64,000 nt of DNA, taken from positions 1,054,001 to 1,118,000 of the forward strand of contig JANATF010000013.1 of the NCBI GenBank assembly GCA_029449245.1. The letters run 5' to 3'. Position numbers and translations under genes: made by a program. This stretch comes from Mortierella alpina. Lineage: Eukaryota; Mortierellomycota; Mortierellomycetes; Mortierellales; Mortierellaceae. Under the pieces are notes generated by a model. It was not told where the DNA came from. It did not search any database and saw only the letters and a program-made list of their open reading frames with translations. Every line of letters begins with the position of its first letter. Within the stretch, counting starts at the first letter, position 1. Shown here in pieces: positions 47,401-61,886 of this stretch.

Positions 47401-48564
47401 TCGGTCAATGCCCGACCCGCCAGACCTCTTGCAACTCCTCCAGCGACTAATCCTTTAGCGATTGCTACCTTGCCTCGCCCCCCGCCGGCACAAACTATGA
47501 TTTCGAGCGCGGAATTTCCTGTCAACGCCAAAACACCCGCCCATTTTTCACCTTCAAACACGGCTACACCCAGAAAAGCACCCACATTAATTTCGTCCGC
47601 TATATCCTCAGGCTCTTCATCAATTTCCACAACTTCTCCATCGCCAGATACTAAGTCGTTTGCTTCTACCTCTCTGGCCCCATTCGCTACAAGCAGCCCG
47701 CCAGCGGCCGCCGGGTCGTCAGCAACACCGGTAGCGTCAGCAAACGCGCCTGTAAGGACAGCGAGGGACATTTTCCAGATTCATGATCGGCGTCTTCTAG
47801 CATTGGAGAGGAGCATTTCGAAGTTGAATCAGCAGCAAGACGTCGCGCAACCAGATGAACATCAACCGAGCCGTCATCCGACCAGCAGTCAGATAGACCG
47901 GTTGACCTACCAGTTGAAACTGCACCAAAGTGTCCAGGCGAAGCAGAATAACTTTGCAAAGGATATGTATGAGACCCAACAGGATCTGAACACGGTCTTG
48001 AAGCACTTTGACGATGCCATGAAGGACTTTATCAAAATGAATAGTGAGACAAAGGAATTTGGCAAGGCACAAAAGAAGTCGCTTCAGGATAATTTGGAAA
48101 CGTTCAACCGGGAGCTCGCGGATCTGCGTGTTGCGACACTCAAACAGCGGGTCGAGCTTGAGGAGATGCGGCAGCAGTCAGAGGCACGGATGAGAGACGA
48201 GGCGGAGGTGACTGCGACACGGTACCGGGTTGAATTGCAGGAACAACGGATCCAGACATTAGAGAAGGATTTGGAAAATCGCAGGACAGAGGCGACTTTG
48301 ATGATGGTCAAGGCGAGAGAAGAGATTGTGGCCTCTAAGGAACAGGTCGCTAAAGCCAGAGAGGAGCGTGCAGTGGCCAAGGAACAGGCTGCACAGGCCG
48401 AGATCGAGAAGCTGAGACTGCTTGCAAAGATTCAGCAAATGGAGACGTACATGGTGAAAATGAACGTCCCTCCGTCGTCGGCACTTGCTACATTCTCTTC
48501 TAACACTTCCGTCGGTACTCCTGCTGCCTCGGACACCTTTCAACCCCCCTTGCAGCCCGATTGA
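44410..48564 (+). CDS. RGG-rich protein with a duplicated unknown module and C-terminal coiled coil
   Basis: Not a recognised family. Exons 44410-47035 and 47144-48564 join in phase to 1348 residues. Residues 1-62 are an Arg/Gly (RGG-like) tract, then an Asn/Tyr/His-rich stretch to about 130. A module at about 135-298 (SASWEEFQQYDWEGGIFPPF, AWEWIRTKDPP, NLSCKAVAAKRIL, WSFGTVYYMVDVFHHLDSI) is repeated at about 474-648 (TIAWREFNSFDWRAGKFPPL, AWGWVRSREPP, SLACKITAAVTLM, WKVGEVYYMLEVFRHLGTV). An acidic Asn/Ser/Glu repeat separates the two copies (about 395-457). A long Ser/Ala/Thr/Pro linker follows. The last 260 residues are heptad-like coiled coil (LLALERSISKLNQQQ; RVELQEQRIQTLEKDLENRR). RGG tracts usually bind RNA and the tail probably oligomerises; both are inferences. 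Confidence 0.8.
45592..45780 (+). repeat. Coding tandem repeat, Ser-Glu/Lys-Asn-Asp units
   Basis: Imperfect 12-nt units (AAYGASAGYRAA-like) are repeated about 14 times inside the RGG-protein gene and encode (N-D/E-S-E/K)n. It is in frame throughout and probably length-variable between strains. Confidence 0.8.
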
Positions 48565-48834
48565 TCAACAAATTATCTGGAATCGTTTCTATCAGGAAAT
48601 CTTGCAATCAATTTTTCAACAAGGAAAAGAGATTAATGTTCTTGTGAACACACACTGGATGTGAGTTTGCAACAACCTTCACCTGCTACAATAAAACACT
48701 GTATTTGTATTGCATTGACGACGTTGAAAAGCAGCGCCGCAAAGCGTGAATCCTCTGCTAGGACGTTACTCTCACCTCATACGACGATTATGCAGTTTAT
48801 TTGCTAGACGTGGCCGTTCTACCTATTGTTTTTC

Positions 48835-50746
48835 TCAGATCGCAACCCATAGCCTTGGATTTGCGGCTATCCGCGCTATGAGCACAATCACCCCACAGAT
48901 CAAGTCGGCGATGCCCACAAATACAATTGCGCCTGCATAACCACCATGCTGTACTTGAATGATGAATTGGGCGAGGGGCGTTCCTAGCAAGTACCCGATC
49001 GTGTGCGCAAAGAACACAAACCCAAGCGCCGATGAGACCCTGTCAGCTGGTACTGCGCGCGTTGCTGCTACAGGGAACAACATGATACTCGAGCCTGCAA
49101 AGCATCCATAAAACACCATAAAGGTTGCTAGGAGTTCATAGGATTGTGCTTGGAGCCAGAGGAGCAGACACGCAAGGCCAGAGATGAAGCAGCAGACCAC
49201 GGTCGAGTTGAGAACCCCGTAGCGATCGGATATGTAACCGATGATGATCCTGGAGACGATGCCGACTGCAGAGGAGATGCTGATCATAGTCGCACCTTGA
49301 GCGGCAGTGAGACCGATGGAGGTTGCATAGGACGGTGCGAGAAGCAGCGGGACCAGGTAGACGAGCGCAAAGATGTTGGTGCCGACAAAAATGAGCGAGT
49401 AGCTGATGCTTTGGAATAGTGCGAAATCCAGGCTGTTGGCCGTATCATTTGCGGGTGATGAAGCGGTTGGCACGCTTGAGATAGACGGCGAATGTGCTAT
49501 AGAGCCGTTTCTGCTCAGCGGTCGCCTGCGTTCGTCCTCTGCTCCAGCTCTCGATCTAATGGTTCTAAGGCTGCTACTGTTCGTGTCTGTGCTATTGTTA
49601 CATGTAGGATCGACTCCTTGTGCTGCAGAGGTGGGCGAAGGTGTCAAATCAATGACTCCCAGATCTGGCTGAGTACGGATGGTAAGAGAGGATGGCGTTT
49701 GATTGAACGGCCGAACGAGGCAGGCGGCCAGACTCAAGCAAACAAACATGCATCCGCCTACGATGCGCATCGTCCACCGGAAATCCAACTGTGAGAGAAG
49801 GTAGCGCAGTACCGGAGCCATCACAGTGGCGCCAATTCCGGATCCGGAAATGGCGATCCCAACGACCACACCGCGCCTCCTGTTGAAGTACTGGGCCAAC
49901 ACGGTGATGGAGGTGAAATAGACAAGACATCCGCCAGAACCAAACAATAGACCCTATTGAGCAAACATTTGAAATAAGTAAAAGAACCACTGTCAAGTTT
50001 TTGAACCAGAGCCCTTTTCCGCTAGTTTCCTTACGATTGTGATGTACAAGTGCCAGAATGCGGTCGCGAAGCTGGCACCGACAAAACCACTGGTGGCGCT
50101 GATGACACCCACTGCGAGGACTGTCCAGGCTCCCATTTTCTGAATCATGATGACGATGGCCGGTGCTGCCGCAAAGACTGAGGCGCAGCTAAGACTGCCC
50201 ACCCACGATAGATGCCTGGCGTCCGCGCCTGGAAACGTGTTTGTTCGAAGAAAGTGTTCCTGGAAAACGCCCCAGCAAAATGTAACCCCCAGACACCTAA
50301 GCCAAGCAATGTGAGAGACGAAGCGACGTGAAAGACGAACTGTGGTAAGTGCCAATGTTTCTAGGGCATATGCCAGAGACTATTAGGTTGGATGTGATAT
50401 ATTACCAAAAGGCAGCAATAAAAGTCGCCACGAGCACCAGCCATCCATGCCCCCCCTCCGGGTAATATAGTGCACCGTTTTCCAAGATTCCTTCTGCTCT
50501 GCCTCCTGACGTATGCCCGCTTGTAAACTCCTGCACGTCTAGAGCAATACATTGTATATTTGGTTCCTCCTTGGCGCTTCCGTCGTCCACCCCTTGGTCG
50601 TTTCTGACACCATCTATGTTAGACTGACTCGGCTGTTTGTATTGCAGCAGTTTCTCGTCTAACTGCAAAGTGTCTCTCGGGTCGATATTGCTGCTGTCGA
50701 CGCTCCGAGCACCTTCGACAGCTGTTTTGGGGGAGCATGACTCCAT
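48835..50746 (-). CDS. MFS transporter, monocarboxylate-porter type
   Basis: Membrane carrier of the major facilitator superfamily, MCT/MCH-like subgroup. In fungi such proteins carry diverse small molecules (yeast Mch5 carries riboflavin). Exons 50406-50746, 50035-50296 and 48835-49953 join in phase to 573 residues. The N-terminal 100 residues are hydrophilic. The first helix starts at the diagnostic PEGGHGWLVLVATFIAAFW, followed across the junction by CLGVTFCWGVFQEHFL. Later helices include the loop motif YFNRRRGVVVGIAISGSGIG. A Ser-rich central loop separates the two halves, and the second half has ISSAVGIVSRIIIGYISDRYG. Twelve helices are plausible. The start MESCSPKTAVEG is the first ATG. 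The substrate is unknown. Confidence 0.88.
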
Positions 50747-51875
50747 GTAAGAACGTATTGACACTCCCAAGCGAGCAGCTTCGCTCTCGTAGTAGGAAAG
50801 AGGTGAATAGCGCAGGAAGGGATTTATGAGGAGGAAAAAGCTTTCTTCTCTCAAAGTCTATGGAAAGACAAAGAAAAAGGGCGAGAAGGGAGAGTAGAGT
50901 GATGACGGGATTGGAATATCATCCAGCAACAGTGTGATGCCCCTCCAAAAACGCACTCTTAATTAAACAGGCGAGCTTTTTATTTTACTTCTCTTGCTTC
51001 TACTACTCTTCCCTGTCAATCCAGGCGCATAGTTGCAGGGCGTTTGGCCCATTAGCTAACTGCCAGCTTTCATTGCAATGATCCCACTACGAGGTTGTCA
51101 TCTCGTGCTCGACGGTCATATCTCATTTGGTCTTGCAAAGTCTGGCGACATCACCGAGTAACGATGTGTCTTCTACGCTAATGGAACGGAAGGGACCCTT
51201 CTCTTGGCAAGAGGGCAAAAGGGGTCAGGAGCGGATTACACCGTGATCGTTTGCAACAGCCGCCATTGACAGAGCTACCAGCTTTGCTAATTGCTCAGGC
51301 AGGCAATCCATTGGAGCAGCCTCTGCCACAGGGGCTCGGCTTATGTGTGCACGGGTATTTCTTGCTGGCAGGGCGGAAGACAAGCCGGAACTTGTAAACC
51401 GTAGTCGATGACGGCGCAGGGCGGGGGCCCTGAGGTGCTCCTATTTCATGCCCTGTTTGCGCTTAAGGGATAGACATGCCTTCTGCTTTTGTAAAAAACA
51501 CCGAGGTATACTTATGTATTCCGATATGACCTGCAAGGACCAGAGGCAGCTCAAGGGATTTTGTGGAATAAGACCCTTGCTGGAATGAACCGAGATGTGT
51601 TGATGGCCACGGTCGTTGAGCTACCGAACTTTGGAATATGAAATTTTTTCAGCACTTGCTACCCTGTTGCTGCCTTTCAACGGCAGACGCCAGCCGTTGA
51701 GCGCTGGCGTACTTTTCCCTCTGCCTTATTCCGTCATTTTGTGGAGAGAACATTCCTCTCTTGTGCGATTCCCTCCTTCACAGCCAGCGCTGCCCGACTA
51801 CTTCAATCAGTACTGACTTGTATCTCTCGGTCACTTTTTGCCGTAACACGTAAACACTTGGTGACCAGAAAGGCT
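50747..51875. other. Divergent intergenic region, nothing recognised
   Basis: About 1.1 kb between the MFS transporter (minus) and the 848-residue protein (plus). The frame upstream of the latter stays open to about 51741 but has no in-frame ATG before 51876. No repeat or RNA gene seen. Confidence 0.5.
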
Positions 51876-54505
51876 ATGCAGACCCCCACAGCAAGCGACA
51901 CCAACAGCAGCTTTGAGAGCGGTGCTAAGCTTCCGACATTCGATTGCAAACCTAACAAAAATGAGATAAGCAACGCTGAGGGCGTCATGAGTGTCAAAGA
52001 GATCACGTCCTCGTCGGAAAGCAACGATGCCGCGACTTGCAACAAACATCACGACGCAGATGGACCGATAGCAAGCGATCTCTCTGCAGAGACAGGCCAA
52101 AAGAAATTAGCGCCTAAGCGGGCCATGATCCTGACAGGACTACCAACACCGACCTTACCCCCACGCCCCGTATTCCCATCAGAGCTGGAGCATTACCAGG
52201 TGCATGGATACGGATTCAACGGCAAGGACGAATACAATGCGCGGATGCAGGCTTACCTCTCCGGTCTTCGCCAAGACTACGAGAGGCAGCTCAAAAACTA
52301 CGAGACACTCAAGACCCTTGTGCAAGAGGACACGTATTACATGACGGTTGAGATTGATCAGCTGGACGCCTTGGATGAGGACCCGTTCACGCTGGATAGC
52401 TTTGAAAACCTCATGCGAATGCATGCCAACAAAGGGAAGGACTTTATCCTAGCCCGAGTCACGACTCAAGATCCCAACGATGCCTCCAAACACTACTACT
52501 CGTACTATGGAGCGCACCAGATCAACAAGGTCCTGTTCCGCACGCAGCCTGATGAGGGTCTCTTACACCGCATGAAGGCTCGGAATGTAAGTCAATGGAC
52601 CAAGCGACGAAGTCTTGCCAATCTTTTGTATGATAATCCGGGATCTGATACTTTGTTTACAATGTCCAGCCTCTAAACAATATGTTGGTCGTCGGGGACG
52701 TTCATTACTACATCGTTTCTGCCGACGATATAAATGCAGTCAAGCCCCTACCAGCAGTCCACAGCTCCGGCTCTTCTGTCTCCTCTCATTCTTCTCGGAT
52801 GAGCCGATGCAGCAAGCTGGCAGCACAAGCTATAGCCAGCCAATCTGCTTCGGCGCGCTCGTCCCCGATCCTCAACAGCGACATATCTCTCTTCTCGCGC
52901 TCCTCTGAGATAGAGTCGCCAGTTTCAATTATCCCTCCAATAATGGCGATGTCGATCATGAAAGCTGATGCGGAGAGCTGCGACTTCAACCGCATTGCCA
53001 CAGATGATATGGCTGTCAGTGCCCTCACGCAACCACGGCGAAAAGGATCAGGCTCATCTATTTCTTCAAACTCGTCCTCACCAGCGTTTTCCCCTAGTAG
53101 CTTTCTTCCTTGCAAACCTTCACGCCTACGGCAAGCCATTGGAAAAGATGGCGGCCCGCAGGAGAATGGAAGCGCTCATAACAAGGGTAGCGTCATTTCA
53201 ATGGAGCCTTCCGACCCTAGTGATACTGGATTTATGGATGCTGGCCATGCTGCAGAAAATCTCCAGCACTACGTGCCGCCGCAGCAGGTTCAAAGCCCCC
53301 TCTTCCAGACTTTAATGGAGGGTAGAATGCGTAGCCGTTCCAACACTGTCTCAAGCTCCCACAGCGACAATAGTACGTCGTCTGCCACGAGCGCTCAGAG
53401 CCACCAGAGTCACCAAAGTCACCAAAGCCATGCCTCCAAGTGCAGCACTGCGACGGATGCGAGCAATGACGCTGCAGCAGGTAGAGCAGCTCAGTCTCCA
53501 TGTTTGGCGTCTTCCTCTTCCTCTTCCTCTTCGAGTCGAGGCACCCGACAGGAGAGAAACAAGGTTCCGGGCGCCACCTACCATTTCCGCTACTTTGCTT
53601 CGGACGACGACTTTCTCTTGCGATCCGTAATCCGACAGGTGTTCAAGCAAAACGCTTTGGAAACGTGGGACGCCATTCTTTTTACCATCAGTCATATAGC
53701 ATTGCGCGAGTACACCAACCAAGCAGGGGGTGATACGGTTCTATTGCCTCCTCAACAACAGCAGCAAGAGCAACAGCAAGACACCGTGCCGCAGTCTGGA
53801 TCGCTGGATGACTCACGTCGTCAGTCTGGGTCTAATGATGACTCCAGACAAGCACAGACGCCATCACTGGTCCCCCAAATCCAAGTAGAGTCTCCCATAA
53901 GCGAGAATTATCCTTCCCTTTCGGGACATGCTGCAACAGAACCGAGCCAACGGGATCCAACCCCTACAGTGTCCGGCGATGCTGATGTTGCTCATATCCC
54001 AGGGACTGTTTCCAACAGCGATGACAGCGCGGCGCATGAACGACCCAGCACCAGCAGCATGGACATTCGTTCGTCCCAGAGTCTGCCTTGCGTATCTGCA
54101 TCGAGCTCGCATGCAGTGAGCCATCCCAGCTCGAGATCTACAGCGCCAACGACAATGACGACGTCAGGTTCAGTGAACAGCGGAGTATTGGGGACGCTTG
54201 ACTCGGGGCATTCGTCAACAGTGTCTCTACCTTCAGGGGATTCTGCTGCGGGCGTTGGAGGTGAGATGGAAGGAGAAGAAGGTTTAGGACATGGAGAAGT
54301 TCCACAACGACATGACACAGGAGCTCATCATCACCATCATCATCATCGCCATTACCGTCATCGCCATCGTCCTAGGTCGAGCGCCTCGACCTCCACAGCG
54401 ACGGATGGGGAGTTGAGTCGCGCGGGACAGGAAATACAGAGGAGACGGTCGATGGGTGGGAAAACGATTCGGCGAGTACTAAGTAAGATTTTTCAGCGCG
54501 CGTAA
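51876..54505 (+). CDS. Large Ser/Gln-rich protein of unknown function
   Basis: Not a recognised family. Exons 51876-52586 and 52670-54505 join in phase to 848 residues, starting MQTPTASDTNSSFESG. A structured-looking region lies at about 90-265. It contains PTPTLPPRPVFPSELEHYQV, QAYLSGLRQDYERQLKNYE, DTYYMTVEIDQLDALDEDPF, KHYYSYYGAHQINKVLF and, across the intron, PLNNMLVVGDVHYYIVSA. A second one lies at about 535-590: VPGATYHFRYFASDDDFLL, then RQVFKQNALETWDAILFTIS. The two are joined by Ser-rich linkers with an (SHQ)n repeat near 480. The tail is low complexity with a His run near 789 and ends basic (GKTIRRVLSKIFQRA). No signal peptide or membrane segment. YHFRYFASDDDF resembles the way short conserved domains stand out in otherwise disordered fungal proteins. 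Confidence 0.75.
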
Positions 54506-54739
54506 ACGAGGCGTGGGATGTTGTCAAGCCAGTTTTGGAAAATAAAGCTCAGAAAGACGCGTCCTGTGCGCCTTTTGCGCGCTTGTCTCATTGTGAGTAT
54601 ACCTACTTTTAAAGTGTGTAGCGCAAAACCGCACTGTTGGACCTGTTCACGGCTCCAACTACTGTTGGCTGTCGCTTACGTTTTTTCTGATTCACCCTGT
54701 GGTACTTTCGGTTCTTCCCTCATCTGCAACAGCTGAAGT

Positions 54740-55974
54740 AATGGAAGTCGTAAGGAGACCTCGACGAGATAGCGACCTGACTCGTAGAGAAGACACAATC
54801 CACAGACATCTGCGTCGTTGGTATAGTGACTCCGAGGATTTTTCAGAACTTCACCTCAATCCTGGTTAAGGCAGCATTGTTAACGGAACCGGATTTGATT
54901 CGGAAGTTAAAATCGTCTAGAGAACCAACCGCCAAACCCCTGCAAACCTTCATGGCACAACGTCTAACAAAATGTGCATGGCGAAGTTGAGCCTTGACAA
55001 CCAACAGGTTCAACGAGAGGCCGTTAATGAGCGGCCACTAGATCAAGCGCGACCTGAAGGAAAACTGACCTGTCAACAAGAAACCATCGTGCAACATAAG
55101 GAACTATTATTGTCCATTTCAGAAATTTTTCCGCCAAAAAATTTGAGTTAAAGCTGGGTCACAGTGGAGCTATTCCCAGATCCCTCGCTATTAGTCAACG
55201 CAGTGAGATCGAATAGGAGCTGAGAAGGGCGAAACTTCCGTTTACCAAACGGAAAAGTCCTTATTGTTGTTTCTAATCGAGGTTTGCTGCCTGGCAGAAC
55301 CTTCGAACAGCAGCTTGTCGAAAAATGCTAAATGAAGAAATTATTGAGCTAAGGCTGCAATAGCTAATCGATGGCGGAAATTTTTGTGAAAGGCACAATA
55401 CAACAGAACACTGGGGATCGCAATAGCCATTCGCCTTTGGTGATTGTAGGCTCAGAGTTATCCAGTTATCTTCAACAACAAAAGAATATTATAAGTGCCG
55501 AAAATGAAGAGCGCCGTGTCTTGATCACGCTGATTCTGATCTTTTGCTCAAAGCAGCTCTAGGAGTGGCAATCCTCAAGGACACAGTTGAGTCCACCAAA
55601 GCAAGAAAGCTCGGCATGTTCTTGATCTCATTATGGTCGGCTCTTTCCGTAGAGCCATTGAGGATATCATCGGATGTTATAACCTGGATGACTGCCAACT
55701 TATTGCTCATTATGATCGTGGCTATACTTCAGCGACAGAAAATCTACGAGGACATGACTATATGTCGTACGTAAAACATATAGAGTGCATTCATGAACGT
55801 TTCATTGATTTGGAGAGGCATGTTGACTTGGCGAAGAATCTGGTATTGCCGGACAATGTGCACTGGACCACAAGGTTCTTGGGAGTGTACCTCCATAATT
55901 TAGAGACCACCTCCCTTAATATCTATCAGGATCATTGCTATTCCACACAAGACGCGTATAAGGCTCTTACATAA
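54740..55974 (+). pseudogene. Decayed ORFs of unknown family
   Basis: Several short frames in a row look coding but are broken by stops: MEVVRRPRRDSDLTRREDTI (54741 onward, about 42 codons), then fragments near 55260-55560. The longest opens at 55633 (FRRAIEDIIGCYNLDDCQLI, then YVKHIECIHERFIDLERHVD and a stop at 55974). The preceding frame (AALGVAILKDTVESTKARKL) would join it by one frame change near 55650. I do not recognise the family. It may be a relic of one gene, or chance frames in AT-richer sequence. Confidence 0.35.
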
Positions 55975-56291
55975 GAACCCAGTCTCCGTGTACAATAAAA
56001 GACCAACTCTGTGTCTCCTTGATTCCCAGTACGACACAGGCGGGACATTATGATATCGCGGCTACAGAAGGCCTTTTATTCATGGCTTGTCCAAAAATCA
56101 ACAGAAGTGCAAACTTCTGTGGGTCAACTACAGACAAGACACACGACGCGACTTGGTTTGTCAACTACGTGCAGTAGCCTCCGGATCCCTCGCGGTAATG
56201 GCAGCAGTCCTCGAATGCCTGCTGGGAGTGCCCACCGACATCGCAAGTACCACGATCCTGGCGAGGAAAGAAGGTTGAGCCGCCCATAACT
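55975..56291. other. Short intergenic stretch
   Basis: Follows the last decayed frame and runs to the stop of the dienelactone hydrolase gene. No feature seen. Confidence 0.4.
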
Positions 56292-57119
56292 TTACTTCAA
56301 CTTACATCTTTCAGATGCATTGGCAAGCTTGTTAAAGAACGCACCAAGCATATCCACTGCCTTCAATCCAGCCTTGAACTGGTCGGGCTGGGTCCAGTCA
56401 CCTCGTCCCCCAGTCCAGCCGTGTTGCATGTTGTCGAATCGCTTCTGGAAGGCCTCGACGGGGAAAATCGATTCGACCACAGGGGTCATATCGTCCTCAT
56501 CCTTGGAGGGTAGGAGAATCAATGGGACGTTCACATGCTTGACTGCATCAACAGTAATAAATGAGGGATGAGGACCACCAGCACCCAAGAATGGACTGTC
56601 CTTCTCAGAGACAGCCTTGACGGCCATCAAAACGCCCCAGCACTGTCCAAAGATTGAAAAGGTGGTACAGCCAGCTTTACGTAAATCCCTGACCGCAACT
56701 CTGATGATCTTGTCGATGTGGTTCTTCTTGTAATCGCCATTGGCATCGATCCAAGCCATCATCTGGGTGGCATTGCCAAACACATCAGGAGGGATACCGC
56801 CATCTTTAAAGATGTGAGGAACAGAGACCTGGAAGCCTCCGTGGGACTCGGCAATGCGATCAAAGAACTGGAGACCGGTAGGATGATAGCCAAAGATATC
56901 ATATATGGCGATAAGACCATGCTTGGAGTTCTTGGGTCCAGTGCGATATGTCGTTCGTTGCTCGCCGGCAATCTTTTGAGACAGAGGCACATACTTGCCT
57001 TTGTTGCGCCAGTAGGAGACCTGAGTGGGTGGTGTATCACGGCAGGCCTCGGTAAACGATGCCGCCGAGACTTGCGAAACAAAGACGGCAAGGAGCAAGG
57101 CGATAAGGCGGAAACGCAT
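56292..57119 (-). CDS. Secreted dienelactone-hydrolase family protein
   Basis: Alpha/beta hydrolase of the dienelactone hydrolase family; substrates of fungal members are mostly unknown. Single coding exon, 275 residues. A signal peptide (MRFRLIALLLAVFVSQVSAA) precedes the mature protein, which opens SFTEACRDTPPTQVSYWRNK. The Cys nucleophile elbow is SIFGQCWGVLMA, the catalytic Asp is probably in LPSKDEDDMTPV and the His in NMQHGWTGGRGDW, in the expected order. GLIAIYDIFGYHP is the usual first strand. Length is normal for the family. A 5' UTR intron and a TATA box are recognisable upstream. The sequence looks intact. Confidence 0.92.
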   Translation of the reverse strand: MRFRLIALLLAVFVSQVSAASFTEACRDTPPTQVSYWRNKGKYVPLSQKIAGEQRTTYRTGPKNSKHGLIAIYDIFGYHPTGLQFFDRIAESHGGFQVSVPHIFKDGGIPPDVFGNATQMMAWIDANGDYKKNHIDKIIRVAVRDLRKAGCTTFSIFGQCWGVLMAVKAVSEKDSPFLGAGGPHPSFITVDAVKHVNVPLILLPSKDEDDMTPVVESIFPVEAFQKRFDNMQHGWTGGRGDWTQPDQFKAGLKAVDMLGAFFNKLANASERCKLK

Positions 57120-57137
57120 TTGATCAAGTTTTTGCTG

Positions 57138-57208
57138 CTAAATAGGAGAGGGCATTGTTAGCTTCCACCAATTTTTCATACTCTTTCTGATGTGGATGGC
57201 GTACTTAC
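57138..57208 (-). other. 5' UTR intron of the dienelactone hydrolase gene
   Basis: On the minus strand, CACACTC is followed by GTAAGTACGCC (donor at 57208) and the tract ends CTATTTAG (acceptor at 57138), 18 nt before the ATG. At 71 nt it is the same size as the other introns here. It is inferred from splice signals only. Confidence 0.55.
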
Positions 57209-57286
57209 GAGTGTGTGGAGGATGAGGTGGTTGTTGAGGCGCGTGATGCGTGAGATAGAGAGGAGGTAGTGGACAGATCTACCGCT

Positions 57287-57294
57287 CTTTTATA
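57287..57294 (-). promoter_or_regulatory. TATA box of the dienelactone hydrolase gene
   Basis: Minus-strand GTATAAAAGAGC lies 78 nt upstream of the predicted 5' UTR intron donor, a good core-promoter match. Confidence 0.6.
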
Positions 57295-58500
57295 CAACCA
57301 AAACTTTACTATGGGTCATCGCGTGAGTTATTTGGGCGCGCAACGTTTTGCGACTTTAGTCAGCATATGGTTTGTCATCATCCATTTGCGCCAGCCCATG
57401 GCCAAGGTCGATTTGAGGGAGTGAGTAAGTATTGCGCTTTGGCGCTTTGGCTGAGGTACCTCTTGTGGCATATTGCCCATAGAGACCCTGAAAGCTCCTT
57501 GATAGGATGGATGGCATTTAGAGTTGTACTTCATAAGCAGGCTGCAAGGAATCGGGCGTTGCAGTCTGATAGGATGGAAAGGCATTTAAGTTGTAGCTCA
57601 TAAGCAAGGAATTGGCCGTAGAAGTCTTTGGCGTTACTGGAGCGAGAGAACAGGCTCAAGATAAATTTCGTAGAAGATTTTTCGCGCGTCCCACAAATCG
57701 TGCCCTTATTTCAAAACCTACTATAAATAATTATCAAGTTTGCGCAAGAAATGTGGATGTTCCGTTGGGCAGTTGAGGGTTTGCTCTCTGGTGGAAAGAC
57801 CGAGTTGGAGGGTCAAAGTTACCTATTCCCAGTAGGCGAAGCCACTAAGACCGTTTGACAGTACTCTTGCTCGTCCCAGTCGTCGATACAAATCCAACGC
57901 CGATCAGTTGCGAGAGCGTAAAGCGTTGTCCCTGCGTGGCAGCTGTAGGAGAAGGAGACGTCCAACTCGTCCCAGCTGTTAGTTATAACGTACACCGCCG
58001 TTCAGAAAAGCGCTGCGGGTCAGCTGTAGGGGTGAGAGACTGAAGGGCGGAGCGCGAAGCATCCATTTTTTTTTTGGATGACGCGAGGGTTTCTCTTATG
58101 CTCTCGACCATTAATTACAGTACTGTACCTATATTCTTGCAGAAATGTATCTTTCTCGTCTTCGGTGATCGAAAAGCTGTCAGCTCTTTAAGGCTTCATA
58201 GAACAGGGTACAGTAGTATAAGAGAGCTATGGCACTTAGGCAACGCTCATGTAAAGAATGCGTTATCGGCGATTTACATGGGGTTAGCATAGGGAGGGGG
58301 GTGAGTATAAGAACTGTTATTATTTTTCTTATGGATCGTTATGGATATCATACGAGGTACAAGGCGAAAGAGAGACGATGGCGAAAGAGGATGATGGGAC
58401 AAGAAATGCGACAGATCAGTCAACTGTCGCCAGAAGGGAGGTCCTTCGTATGCAGCTGAGCAACGATGCTTGGCCCACCACGCGATGTTTTTTATCCCGG
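57295..58500. other. Intergenic with a tandem repeat
   Basis: About 1.2 kb between the dienelactone hydrolase promoter and the calcineurin A promoter. It holds the tandem duplication at 57501 and no gene. The minus-strand frame at 58274-59023 overlaps the calcineurin leader antisense and is basic low complexity, so it was not called. Confidence 0.5.
57501..57627 (+). repeat. Imperfect tandem duplication, unit about 67 nt
   Basis: Both units open GATAGGATGG and share GGCATTTA, AGTTGTA, CTCATAAGCA or TTCATAAGCA, and AAGGAAT, and end in AGTCT. The second unit begins at 57568 directly after the first. Confidence 0.7.
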
Positions 58501-58508
58501 TATATAAG
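58501..58508 (+). promoter_or_regulatory. TATA box of the calcineurin A gene
   Basis: CCCGGTATATAAGTGCGCGC lies about 420 nt before the ATG at 58924. The long pyrimidine-rich stretch between them would be the leader. Confidence 0.5.
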
Positions 58509-58923
58509 TGCGCGCTATTTACTGCTCCGCCTTTGTTCGCGTGCCTGCCTGCGTGCCAGTCCGTCTGTGCTGCACAGTCGCGGGTCGTGAGCAATCGATG
58601 AATGAACGTTTTATGTGATTGCAGAGAAGGGCAATGTGGTCTGGGTGTTGCGGGATGGCCATTGCCGACAGACAAGCCATTGGCACTGCACGCTCTCTCC
58701 TGCGCTTCCCTTGCCCTGGGCGCCTGCACGAATCCCCGTCTTTCTTTTGTCTTTCTTTTTTGCCCATCTCCCACATCCTTCGTTTTATTGCATTTCGGTG
58801 TCTCATCGAGCATTGTTTCCTGTCCTCTCCTCTTCTTTTCTTTTCCAACCCAATTCTCTCCTCTTTCCTTTCTCTCTCTTTCCATCCTTCTTGTCTTCAT
58901 ATTTCCGCTCTGATCCATCTGCA

Positions 58924-61787
<2,864 letters not shown>

Positions 61788-61886
61788 AGTTCCTGAAAGC
61801 ATTAAAAACTGGTCGAACCCCTTTATTACTACAAAATTTGGTGATTTCAGAGGCATGATGTGAAAAGCATCATATGGTCCTCCACT

